DNA of 7,020 nt from an uncultured Neisseria sp. (lineage in GTDB: Bacteria > Pseudomonadota > Gammaproteobacteria > Burkholderiales > Neisseriaceae): NCBI GenBank assembly GCA_937919795.1, contig CALFOA010000325.1:1-7020 (forward strand), given 5' to 3'. Below are positions 1 to 5,152 of the stretch, piece by piece (within the stretch, counting starts at the first letter, position 1; every line of letters begins with the position of its first letter). Below the pieces are notes generated by a model. The model made no database searches. It saw only the letters and a program-made list of their open reading frames with translations, and had not been told where the DNA came from. Position numbers and translations under genes: made by a program.

Positions 1-133
1 AGTAAATAAAATATTTTAACAAAATAAAATACACTCAACTTTTCAAATAACCTACTGTTTTTTTTGATTAAAGTAAGATATCGGAAAATCAGCTTTAAAA
101 CTATTCAATCTGTGCCTTCTCCTTAACCATCTT

Positions 134-145
134 TTCAGACGGCCT
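134..145 (-). repeat. DNA uptake sequence, AGGCCGTCTGAA dialect
   Basis: Exact 12-mer AGGCCGTCTGAA read on the minus strand, overlapping by one base the TGA stop of the membrane protein gene. It stands alone: no inverted partner or U-tract is nearby, so it is not an obvious terminator. Confidence 0.9.
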
Positions 146-684
146 CAAACCTTCAGCACGGTTTTGCGGTAAATCCACTCGCCCGCAAACAACACGCCCA
201 TCAATATATACGAAACGATGCCGGTATAAAGCGCCCACCATTCGTGTCTGCCCGACCATGCCAGCAGCGCAGCGGCGGCGGCGTTGAAGATAAAAAAACC
301 GCACCAGATTCGGGTAACGCGGCGGGTGTGGCGCACGCCTTCGGGCGGCAGGTCGGGGTGTTGCAGGCGGGCGAGGCGTTCGATCAGGGTTTGTTCGGCA
401 AACAGGCTGGCGCCGAACACGGCGAGCATCAGCAGGGAAACGGCCACGGGATACCAATACATGGAATCAGGCCGTCTGAACAAAAGCACGGAGGCAAAAA
501 AGGCGGCCAGCAGAAGCGACACGGCTTGCTGGGCGCGGGTTTTCTGCAAAGCGGCGCGTATCAGCCATAGGCCGCACATGGCGGCGGCCAGCCATAAAAA
601 GATACCGTTGTCGCGGCCGTAATACCACAACAACGGGTAGAAAATGCTGACAAGCGCCAAAAAAATCCGACCGAAGGTTTTCAT
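145..684 (-). CDS. Polytopic inner-membrane protein of aryl polyene loci (ApeG/COG4648-like)
   Basis: A 179-residue hydrophobic protein with about six predicted membrane segments (roughly residues 6-22, 27-45, 52-69, 76-96, 126-144, 150-170). The conserved-looking block is the loop after segment four, LIERLARLQHPDLPPEGVRHTRRVT (100-124, written here in part: LIERLARLQ then PDLPPEGVR), with a pair of aromatic-rich helices on each side. From memory this loop matches the uncharacterised COG4648 membrane protein that follows the two acyl carrier proteins in aryl polyene clusters (ApeG in E. coli); its role is unknown. An in-frame ATG exists 15 bases upstream (699), but those five codons (MRPSE) are encoded by a DUS, so the second ATG at 684 is preferred; neither has a strong Shine-Dalgarno site. 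The gene is separated from the carrier proteins by a terminator and carries three DUS of the AGGCCGTCTGAA dialect (start, middle, stop), unlike the rest of the window. Family call is fairly confident, function is not. Confidence 0.72.
   Translation of the reverse strand: MKTFGRIFLALVSIFYPLLWYYGRDNGIFLWLAAAMCGLWLIRAALQKTRAQQAVSLLLAAFFASVLLFRRPDSMYWYPVAVSLLMLAVFGASLFAEQTLIERLARLQHPDLPPEGVRHTRRVTRIWCGFFIFNAAAAALLAWSGRHEWWALYTGIVSYILMGVLFAGEWIYRKTVLKV
469..480 (+). repeat. DNA uptake sequence, AGGCCGTCTGAA dialect
   Basis: Exact 12-mer on the plus strand, inside the membrane protein gene, where its complement encodes the FRRPD stretch between membrane segments three and four. Confidence 0.9.
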
Positions 685-696
685 TTCAGACGGCCT
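685..696 (-). repeat. DNA uptake sequence abutting the start codon of the membrane protein gene
   Basis: Exact 12-mer AGGCCGTCTGAA on the minus strand, lying directly between two in-frame ATGs (699 and 684). If the upstream ATG were used, the DUS would encode residues RPSE. The AGG of the DUS is also the only weak Shine-Dalgarno-like triplet before the 684 start. Confidence 0.9.
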
Positions 697-737
697 CATA
701 ATGTATCGTTAAACTTGTTAAGCTTCGGCAACATGAG

Positions 738-760
738 ATACCCGGGTCAAGCCCGAGTAT
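738..760. repeat. REP-like imperfect palindrome with CCCGGG/CCCGAG arms
   Basis: Nine-base arms ATACCCGGG and CCCGAGTAT around the five-base loop TCAAG. Read on the minus strand the single non-match becomes a U-G wobble, giving a full nine-pair stem. No U-tract follows on that strand, so it does not look like a terminator. It sits in the 5' leader of the membrane protein gene. Palindromes of the CCCGGGTCAAGCCCG type are familiar dispersed intergenic repeats in several proteobacteria (recalled, not searched). Confidence 0.5.
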
Positions 761-793
761 GCCGTATATAATTTTTCTTAAGTTGGCTGGCTA

Positions 794-835
794 TAAAAAT
801 CTGGCCGCCTGAAAAGCGGTTGGGTTCAAACGGCC
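794..835 (-). terminator. Intrinsic terminator after the carrier protein genes, built from two decayed DUS
   Basis: On the minus strand, arms GGCCGTTTGAA (835-825) and TTCAGGCGGCC (813-803) pair over 11 bases, two as U-G wobbles, with an 11-base loop. Two bases later comes ATTTTTATAG (U-tract near 796-800). On the plus strand the two wobbles become C-A mismatches and no U-tract follows, so the element is directional. Both arms resemble DUS with one or two changes. It lies about 14 bases past the stop of the second carrier protein and should end or attenuate the four-gene transcript. Confidence 0.75.
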
Positions 836-848
836 GCCGGTTTTGCCG

Positions 849-1100
849 TTATGCCGAACCCGCATCTTTGCGCAACACGGCCTGCACCACGTCTTCCACG
901 GTGCGCACGCTGCGGAAATCGTCGGCTTGCAGTTTGCGGCCGGTTTCGCGCTTGATGTGGTCGATTAAATCGATGGCGTCGATGCTGTCGATTTCCAAAT
1001 CTTCATAGAGATTGGTTTCGGGCGTGATGCGCTCGGGTTCGATTTCAAACAGGTTGACAAGCGCATCGGTAAGGATGGTGCGGATTTCTTGTTCGGTCAT
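849..1100 (-). CDS. Acyl carrier protein 2 (aryl-polyene-type)
   Basis: An 83-residue acidic, helical carrier protein. The phosphopantetheine attachment site is Ser39 in the motif LEIDSIDAIDL (residues 35-45), the classical D-S-(L/I)-D context of acyl carrier proteins; the following helix DLIDHIKRETG is also typical. It would carry growing acyl chains as thioesters in the cytoplasm after activation by the phosphopantetheinyl transferase encoded at 2940-3599. The ATG at 1100 is chosen because AAGGAG lies seven bases before it; an upstream in-frame GTG (1115) would place that Shine-Dalgarno site inside the gene. The stop of carrier protein 1 is 12 bases upstream of this ATG, so the two are probably translated together. 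Corresponds by order to ApeF of E. coli. The last gene before the terminator. Confidence 0.92.
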   Translation of the reverse strand: MTEQEIRTILTDALVNLFEIEPERITPETNLYEDLEIDSIDAIDLIDHIKRETGRKLQADDFRSVRTVEDVVQAVLRKDAGSA

Positions 1101-1111
1101 CGTTCGCTCCT

Positions 1112-1369
1112 TCACACCTGGCGGCTGCGTATGAAGTCGGCCAGGGTTTGAACGCTGGCGAAGTGGTCGCGCAGGTTGTCTTTTTCGCCGTCGAGCTGGA
1201 AGCCGAAGGTTTTCTGCACAGCCAAGCCGAGCTCCAAGGCATCTACCGAATCCAGCCCCAGGCCGTCGTCGCCGAACAGGGGGGCATCGGTTTCGATATC
1301 TTCGGCAGTGATGTCTTCCAAGCCCAGGCTGTCGATAATCATTTGTTTGATTTGGGTTTCTAAAGTCAT
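1112..1369 (-). CDS. Acyl carrier protein 1 (aryl-polyene-type)
   Basis: An 85-residue acyl carrier protein. Ser41 in GLGLDSVDALEL (residues 36-47) is the expected phosphopantetheine site; LDSVDALEL closely fits carrier proteins of aryl polyene and related type II systems. The ATG at 1369 overlaps the TGA of the acyltransferase gene (ATGA), so translation is probably coupled; the Shine-Dalgarno site is weak (GAG ten bases upstream), which fits coupling. Longer in-frame readings into the acyltransferase gene are artefacts. Two unlike carrier proteins side by side (this one and 849-1100) is the usual arrangement in aryl polyene loci, where they serve different steps of chain building; which does what cannot be read here. 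Corresponds by order to ApeE. Confidence 0.92.
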   Translation of the reverse strand: MTLETQIKQMIIDSLGLEDITAEDIETDAPLFGDDGLGLDSVDALELGLAVQKTFGFQLDGEKDNLRDHFASVQTLADFIRSRQV

Positions 1370-2124
1370 GTCGTTTCTCGCGTGAAATAGTCTTGCAAAT
1401 AAGCGTTCAACCGCCGTGCGGCGATGGGCAGCGGCTTTTCGGCCAGCCAATCCTGCGGGTTGATGTCTTCGCCGACGGTGATTTCGTAATGGATAATGTG
1501 GGGCGGAATTTTATACCAAGGCTGGCCTTTTTTGAAATTAAGCGGGTTCATTTTGATGGCCACCGGGGTAATCACTTCGGCGCTGCGCAAGCCCAGCGAT
1601 ACTGCGCCGCGATGTAGTTTGACTTCGCCGTCCCATCCGGTACGCGTACCTTCGGGGAACACCAGCAGGCATTGGCCGCTTTTGAACACGGCATCCACTT
1701 CTTCCATCATTTCCAGTGATTCGTCGTTGGCAATGTAGCCGTTGGCGAGAATCTGGCTTTTCATCGAAGGGTTTTTCAGCAAATCTTTTTTGACGATGCA
1801 GTTCATTTCCGGCACATGGCCGATCAGCAACACCACGTCAAGCAAAGACGGGTGGTTGGACAATACCAACTGCCCCGGCCTGCCGAGTTTTTCCAAGCCG
1901 TTGAAACGCACGGTGAGAACGCCCGACCAAACCAGATAGCGGGTAAACCCTTTCCACACGCCGCCAATCAGCCGCCGCGATTGCAGTTGGCGCGCTAAAT
2001 CATTGCGGGTGCTGTTTAAGGTGTAAGGCAGCAGCACCACTTTCAGCAACACGCCGACCACGCCAAACAGCATAAAACCCAAGGCGGTGGCGATAAAGCG
2101 GCGGTAATAGTTCAATGATTTCAT
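1366..2124 (-). CDS. Lysophospholipid acyltransferase-like protein (PlsC family, aryl polyene locus)
   Basis: A 252-residue protein of the PlsC/LPLAT superfamily. The catalytic H-X4-D motif is NHPSLLD (His91, Asp96), and the phosphate-binding motif is FPEGTR (156-161). A hydrophobic N-terminal helix (about 10-34) suggests anchoring in the inner membrane. The family moves acyl groups from acyl carrier proteins or CoA to glycerol-phosphate or lipid acceptors; in aryl polyene loci (ApeD position) it is thought to help attach the polyene to its lipid or sugar anchor, which is inference here. The start at 2124 overlaps the TGA of the chain-length factor gene as ATGA; a GTG 15 bases upstream (2139) has no better ribosome site. 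The 3' end overlaps carrier protein 1 by ATGA. Housekeeping PlsC is unlikely because of the carrier-protein neighbours. Confidence 0.88.
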   Translation of the reverse strand: MKSLNYYRRFIATALGFMLFGVVGVLLKVVLLPYTLNSTRNDLARQLQSRRLIGGVWKGFTRYLVWSGVLTVRFNGLEKLGRPGQLVLSNHPSLLDVVLLIGHVPEMNCIVKKDLLKNPSMKSQILANGYIANDESLEMMEEVDAVFKSGQCLLVFPEGTRTGWDGEVKLHRGAVSLGLRSAEVITPVAIKMNPLNFKKGQPWYKIPPHIIHYEITVGEDINPQDWLAEKPLPIAARRLNAYLQDYFTRETT

Positions 2125-2852
2125 CTGTTTTTCTGCCACAGCCAGCGGCGTTTACTGCCGTTTCGTTCAAACTGATGCCTGTCTGAAAGCATAAAACGTA
2201 TCCATTCCAGCGCACCCCAATAAGGGCTGCTGGGCGGGTTGGCCGCTTTATCGGGCGGCAACAGGCTGATGCGGTAGTCGTCGCCCGCTTCCAGCACCAT
2301 CGCCAGCGCATGGGCAAACGGCGCGCGCTCGGCGGCTACCGCATATTCGGTGTGCAAAGGCTCGTCGGCCAATACTACCCACACTTTGCTCGCCCCTTCC
2401 TGCAACAGCGCATAAGCCTCGGCCAAGGCACTTTCCAAGCTGTCTTGGTCGGCGGATAAGGCGGTGTTTTCGCTCATGTCCCGCCGCAGCATCGACCATT
2501 GTCCGGCCAGCGCGTTGTGTACCGACAAACCAAATGAAGCGGGCGATACCGTCTGCTCGCGCAACAGCGACTGCCACAATTCAAAACTGCGGTTGATTTC
2601 GCCGTCGTGCGAAGCGTACACCAGCGGGCAGTTGGGGAACGCTTCGGCCAGCGGCCAAGCCGCATCAAAGACTAAGCGGGCGGCAGGCGACAGGCGGCGG
2701 CGCTGCATCGCCGGTAAAAACTCAAGCGCGGGCTTGGTTTCGGCAGCCTTATCCGCGCAGCCGTTTTCCGCCCACCGCAGCCAGGCTTGCGGTTCGGCAA
2801 AATAAGGGCTGGACGCGCGCCAGGCGGCGATGTTGAAGGAAAAGGCGGTCAT
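2121..2852 (-). CDS. Beta-ketoacyl synthase chain-length-factor-like protein
   Basis: A 243-residue protein that I recognise as the short ketosynthase-like family (Ketoacyl-synt_2 type) annotated as chain length factor in aryl polyene and similar clusters. Visible landmarks are the N-terminal SFNIAAWRA, LVYASHDGEINRS (77-89), GLSVHNALAGQWSM (108-121), and a late DDYR-x-SLLPP block. No ketosynthase Cys-His-His set is evident, consistent with a non-catalytic partner that pairs with an active ketosynthase; that partner is not in the window. It is the first gene of the minus-strand unit, with a TATAAT-like -10 near 2882-2887 and no strong Shine-Dalgarno site. Its stop overlaps the acyltransferase start. 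A DUS of the TGCCTGTCTGAA dialect lies near the 3' end and encodes LSDRHQ. Corresponds by position to ApeC. Confidence 0.82.
   Translation of the reverse strand: MTAFSFNIAAWRASSPYFAEPQAWLRWAENGCADKAAETKPALEFLPAMQRRRLSPAARLVFDAAWPLAEAFPNCPLVYASHDGEINRSFELWQSLLREQTVSPASFGLSVHNALAGQWSMLRRDMSENTALSADQDSLESALAEAYALLQEGASKVWVVLADEPLHTEYAVAAERAPFAHALAMVLEAGDDYRISLLPPDKAANPPSSPYWGALEWIRFMLSDRHQFERNGSKRRWLWQKNR
2176..2187 (+). repeat. DNA uptake sequence, TGCCTGTCTGAA dialect
   Basis: Exact 12-mer on the plus strand inside the 3' part of the chain-length-factor gene; the complementary coding strand reads SDRH. It is the leftmost copy of this dialect in the window. Confidence 0.9.
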
Positions 2853-2881
2853 CGGTTGTTCTGAAAAGAAATAAGATGTTT

Positions 2882-2917
2882 ATTATATAAGGAAATTCCC
2901 TATTCTTCTTTTATAAT
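2882..2917. promoter_or_regulatory. Divergent promoter region between chain-length factor and phosphopantetheinyl transferase
   Basis: Two perfect TATAAT hexamers face outward: 2912-2917 on the plus strand for the transferase and 2887-2882 on the minus strand for the chain-length factor. At 16-18 bases upstream of each the -35 regions are purine-rich and unlike TTGACA. Between them is GGAAATTCC (2891-2899), an inverted repeat with 4-base arms around one central base, a possible binding site for a shared regulator. The hexamers are seen directly; promoter activity and the operator are inferred. Confidence 0.5.
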
Positions 2918-2939
2918 TGATATGAATACAGGATAAGCG

Positions 2940-3599
2940 ATGCCCCATCATACTTTTTTACCACTCTGGCTGGCCGGTGCCGACAGCGCCGCGCGTTACC
3001 AGCCGCAAGCCTTGGACGAGCGCGACCGCGAGCGTTTGCGCCGACATCCGAAGCTAGAACAGCGGATAGACTGGCAGGTGAGCCGTTTTTTAAAACAGCA
3101 GGCCGCCTTGCCGGTTTTATCGCTGTCGCACAGCCGCGGCGCCGCGTTGCTGGCCTGCGGCAACGGCTTGGACGCGGTGGGTGTAGACATTGAATACATC
3201 AAAGCACGCGACTTCGCCGGTTTGGCCGAATGGTGTTGCAGTGCACAAGAACAGCAATGGCTGGCGCAGGGCGGCTGGCAGGCCGAACCCTATTACCGCT
3301 TGTGGTGCCTGAAAGAAGCTTTAATCAAGGCCGCCGGTTTGGCGTTTCCCGCCGATTTGCCGCAAACCGGCCTGCGCTGGCGTGCCGACGGCAGCGTGTA
3401 TTTGTACGCGGCGGAACAAGAGTGGCAAGGCGTTAGCGCCCGCTGCGGCGATTGGGTGCTGGCTGCGGTTTGGCAGTCTGCCACACCGTTGCAACCGCAA
3501 TGGCATGGCGCGGGCGAATTTCCACAGCCGGATGGATTGGTGTTTTTTCCGGCAACAGCGGAAGGGTTTAATCGGTTTTCAGACAGGCATTCAGGATGA
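2940..3599 (+). CDS. 4'-phosphopantetheinyl transferase, Sfp type
   Basis: A 219-residue Sfp-type transferase that moves the phosphopantetheine arm from CoA to the serine of carrier proteins. Signature motifs are SLSHS (61-65), VGVDIE (80-85, magnesium-binding Asp and Glu) and WCLKEALIKA (122-131, the W-x-x-K-E-A core). Length suits the family. The start is set by AGGA six bases before the ATG at 2940. It is transcribed away from the chain-length-factor operon across an 87-base gap, so it most likely primes the two carrier proteins at 849-1369 rather than acting as housekeeping AcpS. The C-terminal seven residues (FSDRHSG) are encoded by one arm and the loop of a DUS inverted repeat, so this tail is probably a product of DUS insertion and not conserved. 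Corresponds to ApeB in E. coli. Confidence 0.9.
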   Translation: MPHHTFLPLWLAGADSAARYQPQALDERDRERLRRHPKLEQRIDWQVSRFLKQQAALPVLSLSHSRGAALLACGNGLDAVGVDIEYIKARDFAGLAEWCCSAQEQQWLAQGGWQAEPYYRLWCLKEALIKAAGLAFPADLPQTGLRWRADGSVYLYAAEQEWQGVSARCGDWVLAAVWQSATPLQPQWHGAGEFPQPDGLVFFPATAEGFNRFSDRHSG

Positions 3600-3618
3600 T
3601 GATGCCTGTCTGAAAACC
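3574..3618. repeat. Inverted pair of DUS (TGCCTGTCTGAA) spanning the transferase stop codon
   Basis: Arms 3574-3590 and 3602-3618 are perfect 17-base complements around an 11-base loop that holds the TGA stop. Each arm contains one exact 12-mer DUS (3578-3589 minus, 3603-3614 plus). The orientation is tail-out: the outer flanks are GG/CC and then an A-run on the plus strand, so the usual U-tract of a DUS terminator is missing. It may still stall RNA polymerase or protect the 3' end of the transferase mRNA. Confidence 0.88.
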
Positions 3619-3737
3619 AAAAAAGAATAAAATACAACACCTTGCTCAAACGCCCGCCCCATCGGCCTTATCCGTTATTTACCGCATTGAAAATGCGTAT
3701 TTCAAACCGGTTGAAAAAAGCAAAACTCCACGCCAAT

Positions 3738-3766
3738 TTGCCCGTATCGGTTTTCCTCTCTAAAAT
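3738..3766 (+). promoter_or_regulatory. Sigma70-like promoter of the leader-rtcB-prfH operon
   Basis: TTGCCC (3738-3743) and TAAAAT (3761-3766) are separated by exactly 17 bases, four and five matches to the sigma70 consensus. Transcription would start near 3773, giving a 5' end about 37 bases before the ATG of the small ORF at 3810. This is the best-spaced promoter in the window. Confidence 0.6.
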
Positions 3767-3809
3767 AGCCGCCACATTCAATCCATTATTGCAAAGAAAG
3801 GAGCACATC

Positions 3810-3863
3810 ATGACTTACATTCATTCTATCCGCTCAAATCCTCTTTGCAGCCCCCGCGTTTAA
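3810..3863 (+). CDS. Putative 17-residue leader peptide upstream of rtcB
   Basis: Codes for MTYIHSIRSNPLCSPRV. AAAGGAG lies six bases before the ATG, a far stronger ribosome binding site than that of rtcB itself, and a well-spaced promoter lies just upstream. An in-frame reading can be opened back to 3642 but lacks a ribosome site and mostly precedes the promoter, so it is rejected. The peptide has no membrane segment and resembles nothing I know. The last codons (TGC AGC CCC) include GCAGCCC (3848-3854), which is complementary to GGGCTGC at 3893-3899 past the stop, so the position of a translating ribosome could decide which downstream hairpin forms. Role as a regulatory leader ORF is inference. 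Confidence 0.55.
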   Translation: MTYIHSIRSNPLCSPRV

Positions 3864-4009
3864 GGCGCACTCACTTCTGTGTTGCCCGCATCGGGCTGCT
3901 TTCAATCTAATAGCGAAAAAACTTTATTTCCGCTACATACCATGCGTTTTCAGCCAAGGTACATTTTTATCCGTACCGGCATGATTACGCTTAAAAGAAA
4001 GTTTTCCTT
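3864..4009 (+). promoter_or_regulatory. Structured 5' leader of rtcB with competing hairpins
   Basis: No gene is evident here. Candidate helices: GCCCG/CGGGC (3884-3888 with 3892-3896, loop CAT); TAGCG/CGCTA (3911-3915 with 3931-3935); and GCC-GGTAC/GTACC-GGC (3953-3962 with 3973-3980, two-base AA bulge). The first competes with pairing of GCAGCCC (3848-3854, inside the leader ORF) to GGGCTGC (3893-3899). The tract after the first hairpin (TGCTTTC) is only weakly U-rich, so a classical terminator is not clear; translation control or pausing is equally possible. The rtcB ribosome site is weak (AAGAAAG, eight bases before the ATG). Confidence 0.4.
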
Positions 4010-5152
4010 ATGGGCACAGAAACCAATATTTCACCCCCCCTGATTATCGCCAACAGCGATACCTGGATAGAAGGCAATGCCGTCCAACAACTCGAAACCA
4101 CCGCCAAGCTGCCTCATATGCGGCAGGTGGCCGGGATGCCCGACTTGCACGCCGGGCGTGGTTATCCGGTGGGTGCCGCTTTTTTCAGCAGCGGCCATTT
4201 TTACCCCGCCTTAATCGGCAACGACATCGGCTGCGGCATGGCCTTTTGGCAGACCGATTTGCCGTTGCAGAAAGCCAAACCGGCCAAGCTGGCGAAAACG
4301 CTAGGCCATATCGATGATCCGCTGGATGCAAGCTGGCTGCCGCGCATCCGCGAGCTGCTACCTGCTGCATCAGGCGACAGCACCGGCGCGCTCGGCACCA
4401 TCGGCGGCGGTAACCACTTTGCCGAATTGCAGATGCCGGATACCGTGTACCGCAGCGATTTGCTGCCAACCGATTTTCGGCCAGACTGCCTGCAATTGCT
4501 GGTACACAGCGGTTCGCGCGGTTTGGGGCAGCAGATTTTGCAACACCACATCGCCCGCTTCGGCCATCAAGGCCTGTCTGAAAATAGTGCTGATGCCGCC
4601 GCTTATTTAGCCGAACACCAAGCCGCGCTTGAGTTTGCGACAGCCAACCGCCGCCTGATTGCCGAGCGTATGCTCGAGCGTTGGGGCGCCGCAGGCAGTG
4701 TGTTGCTGGACGTACACCACAATTTCCTGCAACACACCGAAATCGGCGGCGAAAGCGGCTGGCTGCACCGCAAGGGCGCTACCCCGGCCGATTGTGGCTT
4801 AGTGATGATTCCCGGCTCTCGCGGTGATTACAGCTATCTGGTACAACCGACCGCCAATACCGACCACGCCCTGCGTTCGCTGGCGCACGGTGCCGGCCGC
4901 AAATGGCAGCGCGGCGAATGCAAAGGCAGGCTGTCGCACAAATATTCTGCCGACAGCCTGCGCCGCACCGCCTTCGGCAGCGTGGTGATTTGCCAGGATA
5001 AAGCGTTGATTTACGAAGAAGCGCCGCAAGCCTATAAAAATGTAGACAGCATTATTCGGGCGCTGGCCGATGCCGGTTTAATCGACTTGGTCGCCCGTTT
5101 TAAACCGCTGCTCACCTACAAAACCGGCGGCAGTTGCGGAGGTGAAGCATGA
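4010..5152 (+). CDS. rtcB: RtcB RNA ligase, short PrfH-associated form (RtcB2-like)
   Basis: A 380-residue RtcB-family ligase that joins RNA 2',3'-cyclic-phosphate or 3'-phosphate ends to 5'-OH ends using GTP and Mn2+. Active-site landmarks in order: MPDLHAG (43-49), NDIGCG with metal ligand Cys75, GGGNHFAE (132-139), VHSGSRGLG (165-173), DVHHNF (234-239), RKGATPA (254-260), PGSRGDYSY (268-276) and HGAGR, whose His293 should be the guanylylated residue. YKNVD near the C-terminus is also typical. It is shorter than housekeeping RtcB (about 400-410 residues). An in-frame TAA at 3992-3994 fixes the start at 4010. It overlaps prfH by ATGA, the known rtcB2-prfH pairing that repairs ribosomes cut in the 16S decoding centre. 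A DUS variant lies inside, and a run of seven C occurs in codons 9-11. Confidence 0.95.
   Translation: MGTETNISPPLIIANSDTWIEGNAVQQLETTAKLPHMRQVAGMPDLHAGRGYPVGAAFFSSGHFYPALIGNDIGCGMAFWQTDLPLQKAKPAKLAKTLGHIDDPLDASWLPRIRELLPAASGDSTGALGTIGGGNHFAELQMPDTVYRSDLLPTDFRPDCLQLLVHSGSRGLGQQILQHHIARFGHQGLSENSADAAAYLAEHQAALEFATANRRLIAERMLERWGAAGSVLLDVHHNFLQHTEIGGESGWLHRKGATPADCGLVMIPGSRGDYSYLVQPTANTDHALRSLAHGAGRKWQRGECKGRLSHKYSADSLRRTAFGSVVICQDKALIYEEAPQAYKNVDSIIRALADAGLIDLVARFKPLLTYKTGGSCGGEA
4571..4582 (+). repeat. DNA uptake sequence variant GGCCTGTCTGAA inside rtcB
   Basis: Eleven of twelve bases match TGCCTGTCTGAA (first base G instead of T). It encodes GLSEN of RtcB. Confidence 0.75.

Noticed and set aside
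52..108. TTG-started 18-codon minus-strand ORF after AAGGAG (119-124), possibly the remnant of a gene following the membrane protein
   Set aside because: The ribosome site is ten bases away, the start is TTG, and the peptide has no recognisable sequence; chance in an AT-rich spacer is as likely.
1..133. Possible gene or terminator in the AT-rich left end
   Set aside because: No frame of useful length, no hairpin with a U-tract; only short A and T runs.
244..622. Two plus-strand open frames opposite the membrane protein gene
   Set aside because: No ribosome sites or recognisable domains, and the minus-strand frame has clear membrane segments and a conserved loop.
3642..3809. Upstream in-frame extension of the leader ORF giving 73 residues
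   Set aside because: No ribosome site at 3642, most of it precedes the likely transcript start near 3773, and a strong ribosome site serves the ATG at 3810.
3884..3900. Classical intrinsic terminator in the rtcB leader
   Set aside because: The stem is only five pairs and the tract that follows is TGCTTTC, too weak to call a terminator on sequence alone.
3981..4043. 20-codon ORF overlapping the rtcB start in another frame
   Set aside because: No Shine-Dalgarno site and no sign of coding; kept only as a remark about the C tract.
4185..4610. Several open frames of 66-116 codons on both strands across rtcB
   Set aside because: They are shadows of a GC-rich gene whose own frame has all family motifs.
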